Below are positions 23,321-35,959 of a stretch of DNA of 64,000 nucleotides, piece by piece. The notes under the pieces are model-generated. The model was not told the origin of the DNA. It saw nothing but the letters and a program-made list of their open reading frames with translations, and did not search any database. The stretch is taken from positions 9,864,646 through 9,928,645 of the forward strand of contig NC_081182.1 of the NCBI RefSeq assembly GCF_029867415.1, written 5' to 3'. The position numbers and the translations under genes were made by a program. Positions within the stretch are counted from its first letter, which is position 1. Every line of letters starts with the position of its first letter. The stretch comes from Vicia villosa. Taxonomy: Eukaryota; Streptophyta; Magnoliopsida; Fabales; Fabaceae.

Positions 23321-23855
23321 GGAGTTTGCAAGGGAGGGGAGAGAAAGACATTCGAAAACGAATTTTTAAAAAAATATAAAAAAAAATAATTGACATTTTT
23401 TGAAAAAATGATTTTGTATAGAATGATAAAAGAGTGTATATTATTACTATATTTTTAAAACCCTCAAAGCTCTCATTCAATACAAATTTCGAATTCTCGA
23501 TATTAGAATTTTTAGTGTTATGAATAAAAGCAAACCTTCTAAAACCCTGTTAACCACGATCATTCTATTTTTTCCACTCAATCTTTCTATTTCTTCGAAG
23601 TCATCCCTCTTTTCTCCTCCAAACTCCAAAATATAACCCAGTAACTTGGCTTTATTTGAGGCCCAGCCCAATTATTTGCGTGCGAAATAAAAGTATCCTC
23701 AACGCGGCGTTTCGGAATTCGAAACCCCAGAAGAGAAAAACCAGACTCCAGAGAAAAAAAAGAGGCGAAACCAAAGGGAGAGTGCAACACTGAACACTCT
23801 CTTTGTCTCTTTTCCCCAACCCCACATTGCACCGCAAAATCGATTTCTCATAGAA

Positions 23856-26750
23856 ATGCCGTCGGAAGATTCAAAACCGGTAATCAAACACGGCGACGAC
23901 GACTCTATTTCCACTTTAAAAAAAGCCACAAACCCCAACGCTAAACCTCACTCAAAGCTTTCAAAACCCAAAAAAGAACCATCACCCGTTCCCAATTCCA
24001 CTCCAGCTTCTCGCTCTAAGAAAACTCAAGTTAAGAAGGAACTCAAAGATTATGACTCCGACGAAGACGACGACGATAAACCTATCGCCAGAAAGACTTC
24101 TAACACCAAGGTAAAAAATCGAAATTGTTTGACCTAATTTTAGAAATGTTGTTTTTGTTATTGTGTTTTTTTGTGTGGTGTTAGGCGGTGAAGGAAGTGA
24201 AGAAAAAGAAGAAGGTGAAGAAGGAGGAGAAAGTGGTTGTTACGGAGAAGAAAGTGAGGAAGGAGAAGAAGGTTTATGAATTACCTGGCCAGAAACGAGA
24301 TCCACCTGAAGAGGTTTGAATAATGATGCATTTGGTTATTATTGATTTTAGTTTTTATGGTTTTTAGTAATCGGTTTGTACTTTTGTTTTGTTTTCCAGA
24401 GAGATCCTCTTAGGGTTTTCTATGAGACTCTACATGAGCAAATTCCCAGTAGCGAAATGGCACTAATCTGGTGAGTTCTGAAAGGGGCTATTATTGTGCT
24501 GATGTTTCTCTTTTTTTGATTTACAATTAGCTAATCTTGTAAACCCTTCGCGGTTTTGATTATATTTGACAATGTTGCCGACGTGAATTAGCTTGATTAC
24601 TAGATTTTGGCTTCTATGAAGAATACTGTTGCTATGAATGTGACTTAGCACTCAAAATCTACAAAGCATTGACATAGACAAGGCACATAGACACGGCACT
24701 GACACTGGCATTTTGATGCAAGTAGTAAGATGATAAAATGGAACAATGTTGGGAAAATGAATTACCTTAATAACTAGACTCTGGCTTCCCTGGAAGAACT
24801 CTATTTGTATGAGTGTGAATTTTTAAGTGAGCAAGAAGAACACAAACACATTATACCAATCAGAAACTAAGAAAGCTCAAACACAGACACGATAACAACA
24901 CTGACATTTCAATTCTTGTAGTAATTTGAGATAATGGTATAATCGAATGTAACTACATGTGTAGGTGTCATTTTAGTGTGCCAGATACTGGACACACCTT
25001 TTACTATGTTAACTTGTTAGGCATTTCAGTAAGAAATGAGAGTAGAGATGAATGACATGCGAAGTGTGAATGGAAGAAAATTATCATGTTTCTAGTTTAA
25101 AATCTTGTTCCACTGCCCTTATTTGAAATTCATGCTATTTCGAACTCCTAATGCTTTAATTTTTTTTAGTGTCTTTTTATATCATTATCAGCAAGCTTAC
25201 TCTCTCATTATATCATTATCTCTGCACTCAGAAGCTATGAAAGCACAACCACGACCCTGATATTGCAATACTTGTGGTAATTTGAGAAAGTGGTATAATT
25301 GAATTTTACCATGTGTAAGTTTCATTTTGGTGTGCCAGGCACAGGACACGCCTTCACTATATATAAACTAGTTATGCATTTAAGTAGAGATGAATGCCAT
25401 GCCAACTTTGAATGGAAGACAATTAACACATTTCTAGTTTAAAATCTCGTTCCTTATTTGAAATTCAAGCAATTTCAAGCTCCTAATGCTTCAAGTTTAT
25501 TTGGGGTCTCGTCATATTTGTGCTTAGTGCCATGTAAAGTGTAGAATTGGTTTTAGTGATATACAATAAGGCTAATGCTTCACGGGTAAGGCTGCTCGGG
25601 TAAGGCTAGTGCACTTTACAGATAATAAAATGCTCTTAATGCTTCACGGGTAAGGCTGCATTTGATTCAGTAAAAACTTATATGTTAGGATGTGAGCATT
25701 AGACTCGATTAGTATTTTTCTATCATTTGTAACACCAAGCTTGGCCTTGGACCATGGAAATGTGTGTAAAGTGAAGCTATGCATGCTATTATTTGTCGTC
25801 ACTGGGTTTTGTTTACAGTTTAAGGTACATGACTAATGACTTGTATTTAGGTAAAGCAGAATCTAAATTCTCTCAAAGGATGGTTGAGATAGGCAAATTT
25901 TGATTCTTTACATGAAAACAAAACTATTTGAGGTTTAACCGCGCTGTTATGGAAGACAGTTGAAATTTTTTTACTTATCTTTTAGGGATACATATCCACT
26001 GACATACCAATTCTTAAATAATCATACACTAGCCCTGCAGTTTCTAACCCCAAAACCATCCTAGCGGTTGTAAATTGCATGCCACGGCTGTATGCATTAG
26101 ATTGACTTCAATCTATATCGGATTTTGCATTTTTCATGGTCAAAGTTCTAGATCTGACATCACTCTTTGTATTGGATATTTTATTGTTTATATCCTTTTA
26201 TCAAAGTTGGGAGCATGCAAATAATGTATTTTTGTTGCTTTCTTGTCTTAGTTCAGAGTTGTTTCAGGATTAACGTCTCTTTTTCTTGTCTGATTTTTTT
26301 AATTCAGTATATGCATAACATGTTATCCTGTCTGGTAGGAGTAAAAGCAATCAGACCAATTATCCAATAGAATGTAACAAAATGTGTATTATGCCTGAAT
26401 GTTACTGCAGGTTAATGGAATCGGGCTTGCTTCCTAAAGAGTTGGCAAAGAAAGTATTCGAGAAGAAGAAAAAGAAAACTCTTCAACAGAAGGTCACTTC
26501 TCCTGTTAACTCTGTATCTTCTGTGAAGAAAAAAAGCACCAAAACTGTTACAACAACAACAAAAACAACCAAATCGGTTACAGTTAAGAAAAAAAGCCCA
26601 ACTACCCCCAATTCTTCCGGTAAAAAGGAGACAACGAGCTCTGCATCAAAGCCGATCAAGAAGCGCAAATCTGAGTCAATGAGCTCTGAGGATGATGACT
26701 CGGATTTTGACATTGGTTCAGCAACAACAAAGAGGAGAAAAGTGGCTTAA
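23856..26750 (+). CDS. Lysine-rich, probably nuclear protein, 4 exons, 264 aa
   Basis: Exons are 23856-24110, 24185-24313, 24400-24470 and 26411-26750. All are GT-AG with a consistent frame (795 nt including stop). Exon 1 is Ser/Pro/Lys-rich with an acidic run (DYDSDEDDDDK). Exon 2 is almost all Lys/Glu/Val, ending VYELPGQKRDPPEE. Exons 3 and 4 form the one folded-looking part, RDPLRVFYETLHEQIPSSEM-ALIWLMESGLLPKELAKKVF. Exon 4 then has a Lys/Ser/Thr tail with likely nuclear localisation signals (KPIKKRKSES and TKRRKVA at the stop) separated by EDDDSDFD. It resembles conserved plant proteins of unknown function; a chromatin or nucleolar role is inference from composition. The third intron is long (1.94 kb) and holds an internal duplication. 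Confidence 0.88.
24860..25515. repeat. Two diverged tandem copies (about 350 bp each) in intron 3
   Basis: AATTTGAGATAATGGTATAA at 24926 and AATTTGAGAAAGTGGTATAA at 25280 start parallel stretches. Both contain GTGTGCCAG, GGACAC(A/G)CCTT, AGAGATGAATG, TTTCTAGTTTAAAATCT and CTCCTAATGCTT. A partial third copy lies at about 24670-24850. Confidence 0.8.
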
Positions 26751-28132
<1,382 letters not shown>

Positions 28133-28264
28133 TTTGTTTTATTTTTATCTGCACAAAAAATAACATGTGTAATTTAAGAGTAATGCTATTTAGTATGAAA
28201 CAATTTGAAGAAGAAAGACAAGAATGCACACATGTCACTATTTTAGAGGTAAATTTTAAATTTA

Positions 28265-28490
28265 AGAGTGAATGTCCATTTTAGTCTCTCACAAAAAAAA
28301 AACTGTAGACGTCATATTAGTGCCTGAGAAAAAAAGTCCCTATTAAATCCTTTATAAAATTTAATTGAGTCATGTTAGTCCCTCTACAAAGATTTTTTCA
28401 AATCAGTTTTTTTCTAACTTTTGAACCGTGACTGGACTGCATGTGAAGACCCATTTTAGTCTCTCACAAAAAAAAAAAGAGTCCAAATTA
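28265..28490. repeat. MITE-like fragment with a repeated CATTTTAGTCTCTCACAAAA motif
   Basis: CCATTTTAGTCTCTCACAAA occurs at about 28273 and 28451 with AGTCCCT motifs between. The motif is typical of legume foldback elements, but no full inverted-repeat structure could be paired. Confidence 0.5.
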
Positions 28491-28494
28491 GTCC

Positions 28495-29490
28495 CTATTG
28501 GCGATGAATAACATGATGAATTGATGTTGTGATGACGATGAAGTGATGACCTATATTGGCGTTTGATGAAGGCTTATGCCTTGTGGTTGCATAATTGTTG
28601 TCGTTGTGTTGCATTTTATGATGTCGCATTCTTGAGTCGCATACATTGCATTTTTACGATGGCCTGGATTGGCAAACACGTTGGTTTGGATTGGAAAACT
28701 ATGATGGCTTGGATTGGCAAACTATGATGGCCTATATTGGAAAACTAAGATGGCATAAATCCCATTGTGTGGATTGAGTGCAAATTATGATGAAGGCGTG
28801 TGCCTTGTTGATGCCTCTATTTATTGGCAATTTTGTGATAAGGGTGTATGCCCTGATGGTACCACATGAAATTTTGTGATGAGGGTGTAATATGAGTTCC
28901 ATTGCATTACACCATAAATGATTTGATGTTTGCCGCTGAGGAAATATAATTATGTGTGCTGAAATTTCTGTCTACTCATTATTATACTCTCTCTTATATT
29001 GTTATGATATCTCACCCTTTCTGTTTGAATGCTACCTCTACGTGAGTAACGCGCAGGTGACAAGGATTAGAGTGGCTAAGGTATGAGCGACGCCTAGTAT
29101 TGCGTAGATCGAGTCAGGTTTTGATCTGATACGTAACATCAGGGGATGAACGCTTGTTTTCGCAATTATTTTGTTTATTATTGTGTTTTGGAAGTTTGAG
29201 AAGATTATGAATTCTCTTGATATTATTGCGATGTTAGTATTTCTTTTAAGTCGATTCGAAGATGATGATTACTATGCATGAACTATTTCCGTTGCGCTAA
29301 TAAATTAAAGTTGAACAATATGGTGATTGTGGAATTGGTTCATCCGAACTAATGTGTTATGTATCTTTGTTTAAATATTTGAGCAACTTGTATGATGGTT
29401 ATGAATGTAGCATCCCATTTGATGTTGTTTGATGTTTTTAATTACTCTGATTATTTATTTAATATAACGATGGAGAAATGGGGTGTTACA
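28495..29490 (+). mobile_element. Partial LTR related to the solo LTR at 40808-43250
   Basis: The right end is GGGTGTTACA (29481-29490), the same as that LTR. TGTTTGAATGCTACCTC(T)ACGTGAGTAACGCGCAGGT and a later TGATACGTAACATCAGGGG match the LTR at 42770-42910. Internal ~30-bp repeats (GATGGCCTGGATTGGCAAAC) occur at 28658-28755. No left end or target duplication was found, so it is truncated or rearranged. Confidence 0.65.
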
Positions 29491-31595
29491 CAGACTAATC
29501 AGGGTAGGGCTTTATTGTAATTCAAGACTTTATCATATACTTTTTTGTGGACACTTGCTTGAGTTCACTTGAGATGAGGCTTGAGTTATGTTCCATTTGA
29601 TTTCCATCACAGGATAGTTTAAGTCTATCAAACCATGATTCTTAGGTTTGTATCTTTATCTTCTTAATCGCTTACGCTTGCTTGTCATAAGACATTAGTT
29701 GTCATCATCAAAAATCTTTGTCCTTATTAAAAGCATATCACCTGCAAAACAAGGTTCCACAACTAACATTAATAAGGCGCTTTAAGCGTTTCCAATAAGC
29801 CTTGTCCTAGAGGATACTACCTCAAAAGTGACCCAAGTCGTCAATAAACCTCATCAGCCATTTCTCCTGATACAAATGTTTTGAAGTGAGGTCCTCATAT
29901 TTTATACATACAAATTATTCCCCATAACAAAATGACTCTCAGTCCAGTACTTGGGGAACAACTCAATGCATCTTCCCTAAAATCTGTCCTCGACAACACA
30001 TACCGTAGCAAGAGGTTCTGAGAGGATATGGGTGACCATAAAGAATCGATCTTTGAAAGGCTGCAGCTCAGGAAGAGGCCCAAAGCAACACATGGTTGGC
30101 TCCGAATAAAGAAACCCTCGACACCACATTCAAGTCGCAGGGCCATGGAGGCATCAAAAGAAATCATAGAAAAAGATCACATAAGGCTTTCCTTTCAAGT
30201 ATTTACACCAATACTGATAGACCTTCACATACACCCATATCGTGAGATGAATTTATGAATGAGACATTGTTAAATGCTTCAAAAATTCTAATTCAAAGGA
30301 AGTGAAGGTTAGGAGAAGACCTAGAATTGAGAAAGTGCATTCATAAAAGGGATTGACACAATTGTCATACTTACTACATATCTTTTCATCCTCAATGGGA
30401 TTAAGGCACCCTAATAAGATAATGGGCCGACTTCAAGAAAGGCTCCATCGAGACTGATATTTCTGGAAAAAACAAAAACAATGGAAGTGTAAATAGAATT
30501 CACCCAAGAAGATGTAATATTCTTCTAGGACTTATGAGCACTTTTCTGTGATTTGCATGCTAGTGACGCACTAACTTTTCAAGTATAGGAAAGTGAAATG
30601 TTAGAGAAGGAGATAACCCCTAAACTAAGGAAATGATTTAACGAAAACAACATTGACTCTTAAAGAACTATGATATAACATGCAAAAGGAAGTATGCCCT
30701 ATCAAAAGTGTGAATTCACTCGCACACAATACATAAGTGTTTCAGTTTCCAAGGTTCATAATGTTGGTACCTCCGAAAAGACGTTTGAAGTATAGAGCAG
30801 GACATATGTGAATCCTTAAGAAGCTAAAATGTTTTCTTTTGCTTTTCCAAACATAAATGCAAGTGAATTATCGACATTTGAGGCTAACGTGACAAGCCCT
30901 CGCCTTGCTGGGTATCAACCAAGGCTTATGGGACAACTGTTTAGGGCCGACCATATTGATCCTGGCCGACCACTATGAGGGAATTGTAATCTTTTCAGAA
31001 TCTTCTTAGAATACGAGAAATGTACCTCTAATGGTCACAAAGGGTCAACGTCCAACAACTCTCCACAAATTACTCATAACAAATAGCGATTTTGTTATTC
31101 ACTCTCTTCTTTATGTAGATAAGGCACCAAATTCAGGTAATAAGTTTGAAACACAATTTCAATTCACTCTTCTTTGTCATATACTGATTTGAGCATTGAA
31201 ATGCTAACCTTGCATGTGAGCCCCCTCTTTAGTGTTTAAGGCTTTGATCTTTTGTTACCACCACTCCGCACTAAATTTCTAATTTTGGAACGAAGTTAAT
31301 TATATATGGATTTAGATCCTCTCCAATGTACTCTCTGATGTTTCTATTCTGCCTTAATCTCATCCATTCATATATATTTTTCCCTCTCTTTAAAACAATT
31401 TCATTTTCTTTTATTGAATTTTGTATGGATTCTTGAACATTAAATGAAACAGCAGAGGGATGACTGCAGACATTGGCAGGAGGGGATCTATTTCCATTAT
31501 ATATATATTTCAAAAATAGTGTCGATTAAAAAAGTTTTAAAATAAGAATTGAGATAATACACTCACTTCTCTCGAGGTTTGTTAAAATGACATTG
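29491..31595. other. No gene recognised; probably retroelement-derived
   Basis: Only short open frames. Some GC-richer segments (GGCCGACCATATTGATCCTG near 30950) look like LTR or untranslated retroelement sequence, but nothing could be assigned. Confidence 0.35.
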
Positions 31596-31684
31596 ACACT
31601 CTCTCTAGTTTTCTCAGGGGAAATGGGCCTTAGTAATCCAGAGTTTGTGCTGAGAGGTACAGACACTGGCCAAGCATTGTTCCC

Positions 31685-34612
31685 TGTCATACCCCAAAAT
31701 TTGCCTTCCATATTCCATCTGCAATGATTCAAAATTCAAGATCCAGTCCCAAAGATTATTCATTCAAAAGTCCAGATGATCCACAGTCAACTGGTTTGAC
31801 CTAAAAGTCAGCCATAATCAGAGCATAGTCAAAGCCTCCCAATTTTGGTCAACACCAAGTATGTGAAGTATAACCATCATTTGATCAAGGATTGATCATG
31901 ATTCCATTAATAGAAACTCAGAGATGAACAAATGCAAAAAGGTTCAAATTAGGGTTTCTTAGGAGAAAGTCAACCCAACTTTGACTGGGCATAACTTTCA
32001 CATGGAACATCAAAAATTCCCCACTCAAAGCCTATGTTGAAGGAAATTGGATTATCTACAAATTTGTCTCTCACAAGCCAGGGCTAAAAATGACTCATTT
32101 GAGAGATACAGTGCAAAAGATTACAGGTCATTTTCAAGCATCCTTCAAAAGCAGTTTTTTCGCAAATAGGATATGGTCAAGATAAAAGCTCCAAATGAAA
32201 AATATATTCCAAAGTGGCTTATAGAGGACCTCTTGAGGTTTCCAAAAAGTCTTAGAACTCCCTCATAGCTTAAAAATTGAGTGAGATATGATTGATCAAA
32301 GTTGGGTGATTTTTTAAGGCAAAATGTGAAAAAAGAAGGTTCAAATTAAGAAACTTTGCAAATGGGCCTATCTTGTTATGACCCAATCTTGATCATAAGG
32401 TTACTAAGAACCTCTAAATTAAATCCCACGACCATTTGATTTTTAAATATAATTTTAGTGAATTTTTATTCATTTTAAACATATTGTAAATCAAAATAAA
32501 TAAAGGAAATGTGCAAGATTTGTTTTAGTTTTGATTTCTAATCAAATTCAATCACTTAAATGCCATAATATTCATCCAATTTCGTGCTAAATCAGATTGG
32601 TAAGATTAGATTGGAATTGAGCACATTTTAGAAATATTTTTAAATCAAATCTCTTCTAAAATGGCAACCATGGATTCAAGGGCTTTGGGCTTCTCTCTTT
32701 GACCTAAATTAATTCTCCTATAAGTATACAAGTGAGAGCAATAGATTAGGGGTGGAGAGAACTCGGATCACAAGCAAGGGGCAAGAACAAAAATCTTCAA
32801 AGGTGTGAATTCGGTTTTGGAGAATTCAAAGGTTTCAACAAGAACTGAAGGGTGCAAACGTTTCTCTGAGGGTCCCTGAACGTGTTTGGATTGTTACTCT
32901 GCTTCAACACCCCCAGAACTACCTCATATTTGCCAAGGTAAGTCACTTCAGAAATCTCTTCGATCTGGATAATACGAGCATCAACATTAGAATTTAATTG
33001 CATATTATAGTTTGGTTCAATGCATTGATCGTTTCTGGGTTTGTTTCGTGGAGTTTGCGTGCTTTATTTGTGTCTTGCCATTAATGCCCGATGTGAGTTT
33101 TTTAGGGTTTAATTAGGGGCTTTGTGTTAGGGGTAAAATTGGGTCAAATTGGGGGCATGGTTGCGTTCGCAAGGTTGATATGAATGATTCTGGAAAGGTG
33201 CGCAACATTTATATAGAGGGAGGAGCTATTCGTTATTTTTGAAGCATATTTGCTACGAAACAATTCGTAGCAAAATCGCAGCTAAAAGTACTGGGTTTTG
33301 CAGGTGTGTTTGGGGAAGACGATGAGTTGTCCTCATCTGATTCGCCCATTCAAAAACTCGCGCGCGTTTCCACTTATTGTTTTGATTATTTTATATATTA
33401 TGATGAAAAGCGTTTTTTAACGCGTGTGTATCACAACTGAGTTGGTAAGGCAGCGCGTGGGTGAGTGGAGGGTCGCAGGTTCGAACCCTCCCTCCAACTA
33501 TATTTTTTCTGAAATTATCAACTTTGGATCCTGTGCGCCTATGCCTATGGAGTTCACCATACACCCTCCCAGATCTGGCCTTCAACCTCCACTAGCCCCA
33601 GATCTGACGCCTATAACTGAGTCCCTATAACATAAACCTCACAATGACCACACTGAACCAAAATCTTAATAAACTTAATAAATTTTAATTGTTTTGTTTA
33701 TTTTAATTAAAATACATATTTTTAATATATATTAATTGTATTATAATTATTTTTTAATAAAATAAATACATGATAATTATATTAAAATTTTTTTAATTTG
33801 TTATTCGTGCCGATTAAATCGATTGATCGCTATGGGTAACAATAATTTTAATTAAAATATTATTTAAATAAATTACAAATCAAATTATATTCGATTAAAG
33901 GGTTCCAACTATTTTATTAGTTGTGATGATTAACTTTCCTGTTTTCTAAATTCCAATTTGTTATTATTTGTAATCGTGCCAATCGGTTATGAGGGTTAAC
34001 AATACAAAACAAAATGCATAAAAAATAATAAAACACAATAATTCATTATTAGTGATAATCGAATCAATCGATTTGAATTGGTAATGGTACAAAACCCCTA
34101 ATCTTTTGACTATGGTGATCAAACCTATTGATCATTGCGGTTAATTGTGCCAAATCAGGGTTGTACGCCCAGAACATCTAAAACAACTTCAAAAACATTT
34201 TTTCAAACCTCAAACTCCAAATACAAATTTTTATCTACGACAGGCTATTCAAAGCCTTCAAACCTTCAAATCAAATTTCAAACCTTAAGGGCGTACAACC
34301 CGTCCCCTGAACTACGTTGACTCTGATCCTCCATAAGGAGGTACGTAGGCACTTGGCAACAAGGCGAGTCCCCTTCCTCCAAACCTTAATCATGTCTTTA
34401 ACCCTATTAATTATTTGTTACCTTTCTTTATGTTTTGCCATAACCCTTATCTTTGCAATGTTAACCTTTAGGAAAGGGTTGAGGGTGCCTAACACCTTCC
34501 CCCGACCTGAATATAGTATCTTACCCTGATCTCTAAACTGCGTAGGGTTTCCTATTTGCCCTTCAGAATAGGTGGCGACTCTAAAAGTCTATTTTTAGGG
34601 CAGGTTGCTACA
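31685..34612 (+). mobile_element. Ogre-type solo LTR, 2.93 kb, 5-bp target duplication
   Basis: It starts TGTCATACCCCAAAATTTGC and ends GGCAGGTTGCTACA (TG...CA). It is flanked by TTCCC at 31680-31684 and 34613-34617. The start, the end and the segments near 34320-34560 (AGGTACGTAGGCAC, ACACCTTCCCC, AGGTGGCGACTC) are what I know from legume Ogre-like Ty3/gypsy LTRs. No primer-binding site or coding region follows, so it is a solo LTR. It contains a tRNA-like segment at 33421-33505. Confidence 0.8.
33421..33505 (+). other. tRNA-like segment inside the LTR
   Basis: ACTGAGTTGGTAAGGC (33437-33452) resembles an A box/D arm, and GGTTCGAACCC (33478-33488) is a perfect B box at normal spacing. The T stem pairs at 4 of 5 positions. 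A T-rich stretch (TATATTTTTTC) follows shortly. It is not a good tRNA cloverleaf, so a SINE head or pol III-like relic is more likely. Confidence 0.5.
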
Positions 34613-35022
34613 TTCCCACCTAGGAATCGAACCTGATATTCTCCAGATTATGTCTTTAGCAGAAGTTCCTTTACCATTGGAGTCCAAGTGATTGGTTACA
34701 CTCCCTCTAGTTTTTAATTATGCACTAACTTCCCCTAAGCTTACATATATCAACATAATTTTTTAGCGACAGACGAAAAATCGTAGGTAAATGTCATATA
34801 TATACTTAAGATTTTTAGATCTCACTAAAAAATATATAGGGGATGTCAGTGTCATTTTAATCGACCTGGAATGAAAGTTAATGTATATTTTAAAACTAAA
34901 GTAGTTTAGTCTCATTTTAATATATCTCAAAATAGATGAGTGTAATTTCTTCCATTAAAATTTAAATGAATATGTTAAATAGATTAAAAATTTTCCTCTA
35001 AATTTTATGCACATATATTTTA

Positions 35023-35316
35023 GGGTTAATGAACTTTTTGGTCCCTCTAAATATTGTAGATTTCGTTTTTAGTCCCTCCAAAATTTTCCTTTAAGAAATC
35101 GTCCTTTCAAAATTTTTCGTCTAAACTATTGGTCCCTAACGTCAAATTTGCTAGAGATTAGCTACGACTTTAGCCACCGATTAGCTACGAAATTTGACGT
35201 TAGGGACCAATAGTTCGGAAGAAAAATTTTGAAGGGACGATTTCTTGAAAGAAAATTTTGGAGGGACTAAAAACAAAATTTGAAATATTTAAAGGGACGA
35301 AAAAGTTCATTAACCC
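35023..35316. mobile_element. 294-bp foldback MITE with perfect 9-bp target duplication
   Basis: The arms are inverted copies of about 125 bp, starting GGGTTAATGAACTTTTTGGT and its complement, around a short loop with two GATTAGCTACGA copies. TATATTTTA flanks it at 35014-35022 and 35317-35325. A 9-bp duplication fits the Mutator superfamily. It has no coding capacity. Confidence 0.9.
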
Positions 35317-35541
35317 TATATTTTAATTAGATAATAATGTTTATTTTTAGTGGAGTCTAAAACAAATACTAAAGATTCTACTTTTAGATTTAGGGAAGGA
35401 TATGGATTAAATATATTAATTAAAATTCAATGAATTTGCATAAAATATACTTTGCTTATAATAATGATATAGTAATACTCTAGAAGGATTTATTAAATAT
35501 TGGATCCTCCAAATTTTATTTTGCTGACCCAAAATACCTCA

Positions 35542-35611
35542 AGCCCAAATAAAAAAACTGTAGTCGTGGCATGCTTAGGGTAAGCCTAGGGTTTCATTGT
35601 CCATTATAAAA
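35542..35611 (+). promoter_or_regulatory. Site II / telobox / TATA promoter of ncRNA candidate, copy 1
   Basis: AGCCCA (35542-35547, the complement of a TGGGCT site II element), CCTAGGGTTT (35585-35594, telobox on the complement) and TTATAAAA (35604-35611) occur in order. The same trio in the same order and near-identical spacing recurs at 55074-55133. This combination is known from plant ribosomal-protein and small nucleolar RNA promoters. Confidence 0.7.
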
Positions 35612-35818
35612 CCCCAATAAACGAGAGCCTCTCATCTCACTTTTTACTTGTTATGTTCCCTTCTTTTTTATGTCTGCATTGTGATGATCGATCACAGTAA
35701 AATTCTATCGAGTTTAATTAATGATCTTTACTTGTTTTATTATTATTTTATACACTGCAACTTGATGAATTTTTAATTAATGTTAAGCACGTAGCAAATG
35801 ACGAGAGTTTTTTTTTTC

Positions 35819-35883
35819 GGATGATGAGAAGCTCGTCAATTTGCGAGCGATGTTCATCCTCATACTTCCATGACTCTGATGCT
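35819..35883 (+). ncRNA. Candidate structured ncRNA (C/D snoRNA-like), copy 1
   Basis: A 64-nt core starts with a C-box-like ATGATGA (35821-35827) and ends with a D-box-like CTGA (35876-35879). Between them lies a hairpin (GCTCG/CGAGC around TCAATTTG) inside an outer GGATG/CATCC pairing. Copy 2 at 55359-55423 has one difference, C to T, which turns a G-C pair of the outer stem into G-T(U) and so keeps it. Flanking DNA of the two loci is much more diverged. Against snoRNA: there is no clear terminal stem next to boxes C and D, and I recognise no rRNA target. A peptide starting MMRSSSICERC is the alternative reading. Confidence 0.55.
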
Positions 35884-35959
35884 ATTTCCTCACCGGAATC
35901 TGATCGAAACCTTCTTCCTTTTCTCTCTCTATGTTTTAAAATTCAATTTTAGCTACTTT

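Larger units (their letters stand above)
31613..34697 (-). mobile_element. SINE-like element split by an Ogre-type LTR
   Basis: The minus strand at 34697-34613 carries a tRNA-like head with an A-box-like CTCCAATGGTAAAGG (about 34684-34670) and a B box GGTTCGATTCC (34633-34623). Its body resumes at 31684-31613 beyond the inserted LTR. Direct repeats ACACTCTCTCTAGTTTT (31596-31612) and ACACTCCCTCTAGTTTT (34698-34714) match at 16 of 17 bases and fit a target duplication. Without the LTR the element would be about 155 bp. Confidence 0.6.

Noticed and set aside
23587..23938. Several overlapping minus-strand open frames around the start of the lysine-rich gene
   Set aside because: They are antisense shadows of the 5' region and exon 1 of the plus-strand gene, without recognisable domains.
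28655..28760. CRISPR-like regular repeats
   Set aside because: The ~30-bp GATGGC..GGATTGGCAAAC units are imperfect direct repeats without unique spacers inside a plant LTR.
33421..33505. Functional tRNA gene
   Set aside because: The acceptor and anticodon stems do not form a proper cloverleaf and the T stem has a mismatch; only the box A/B pair is convincing.
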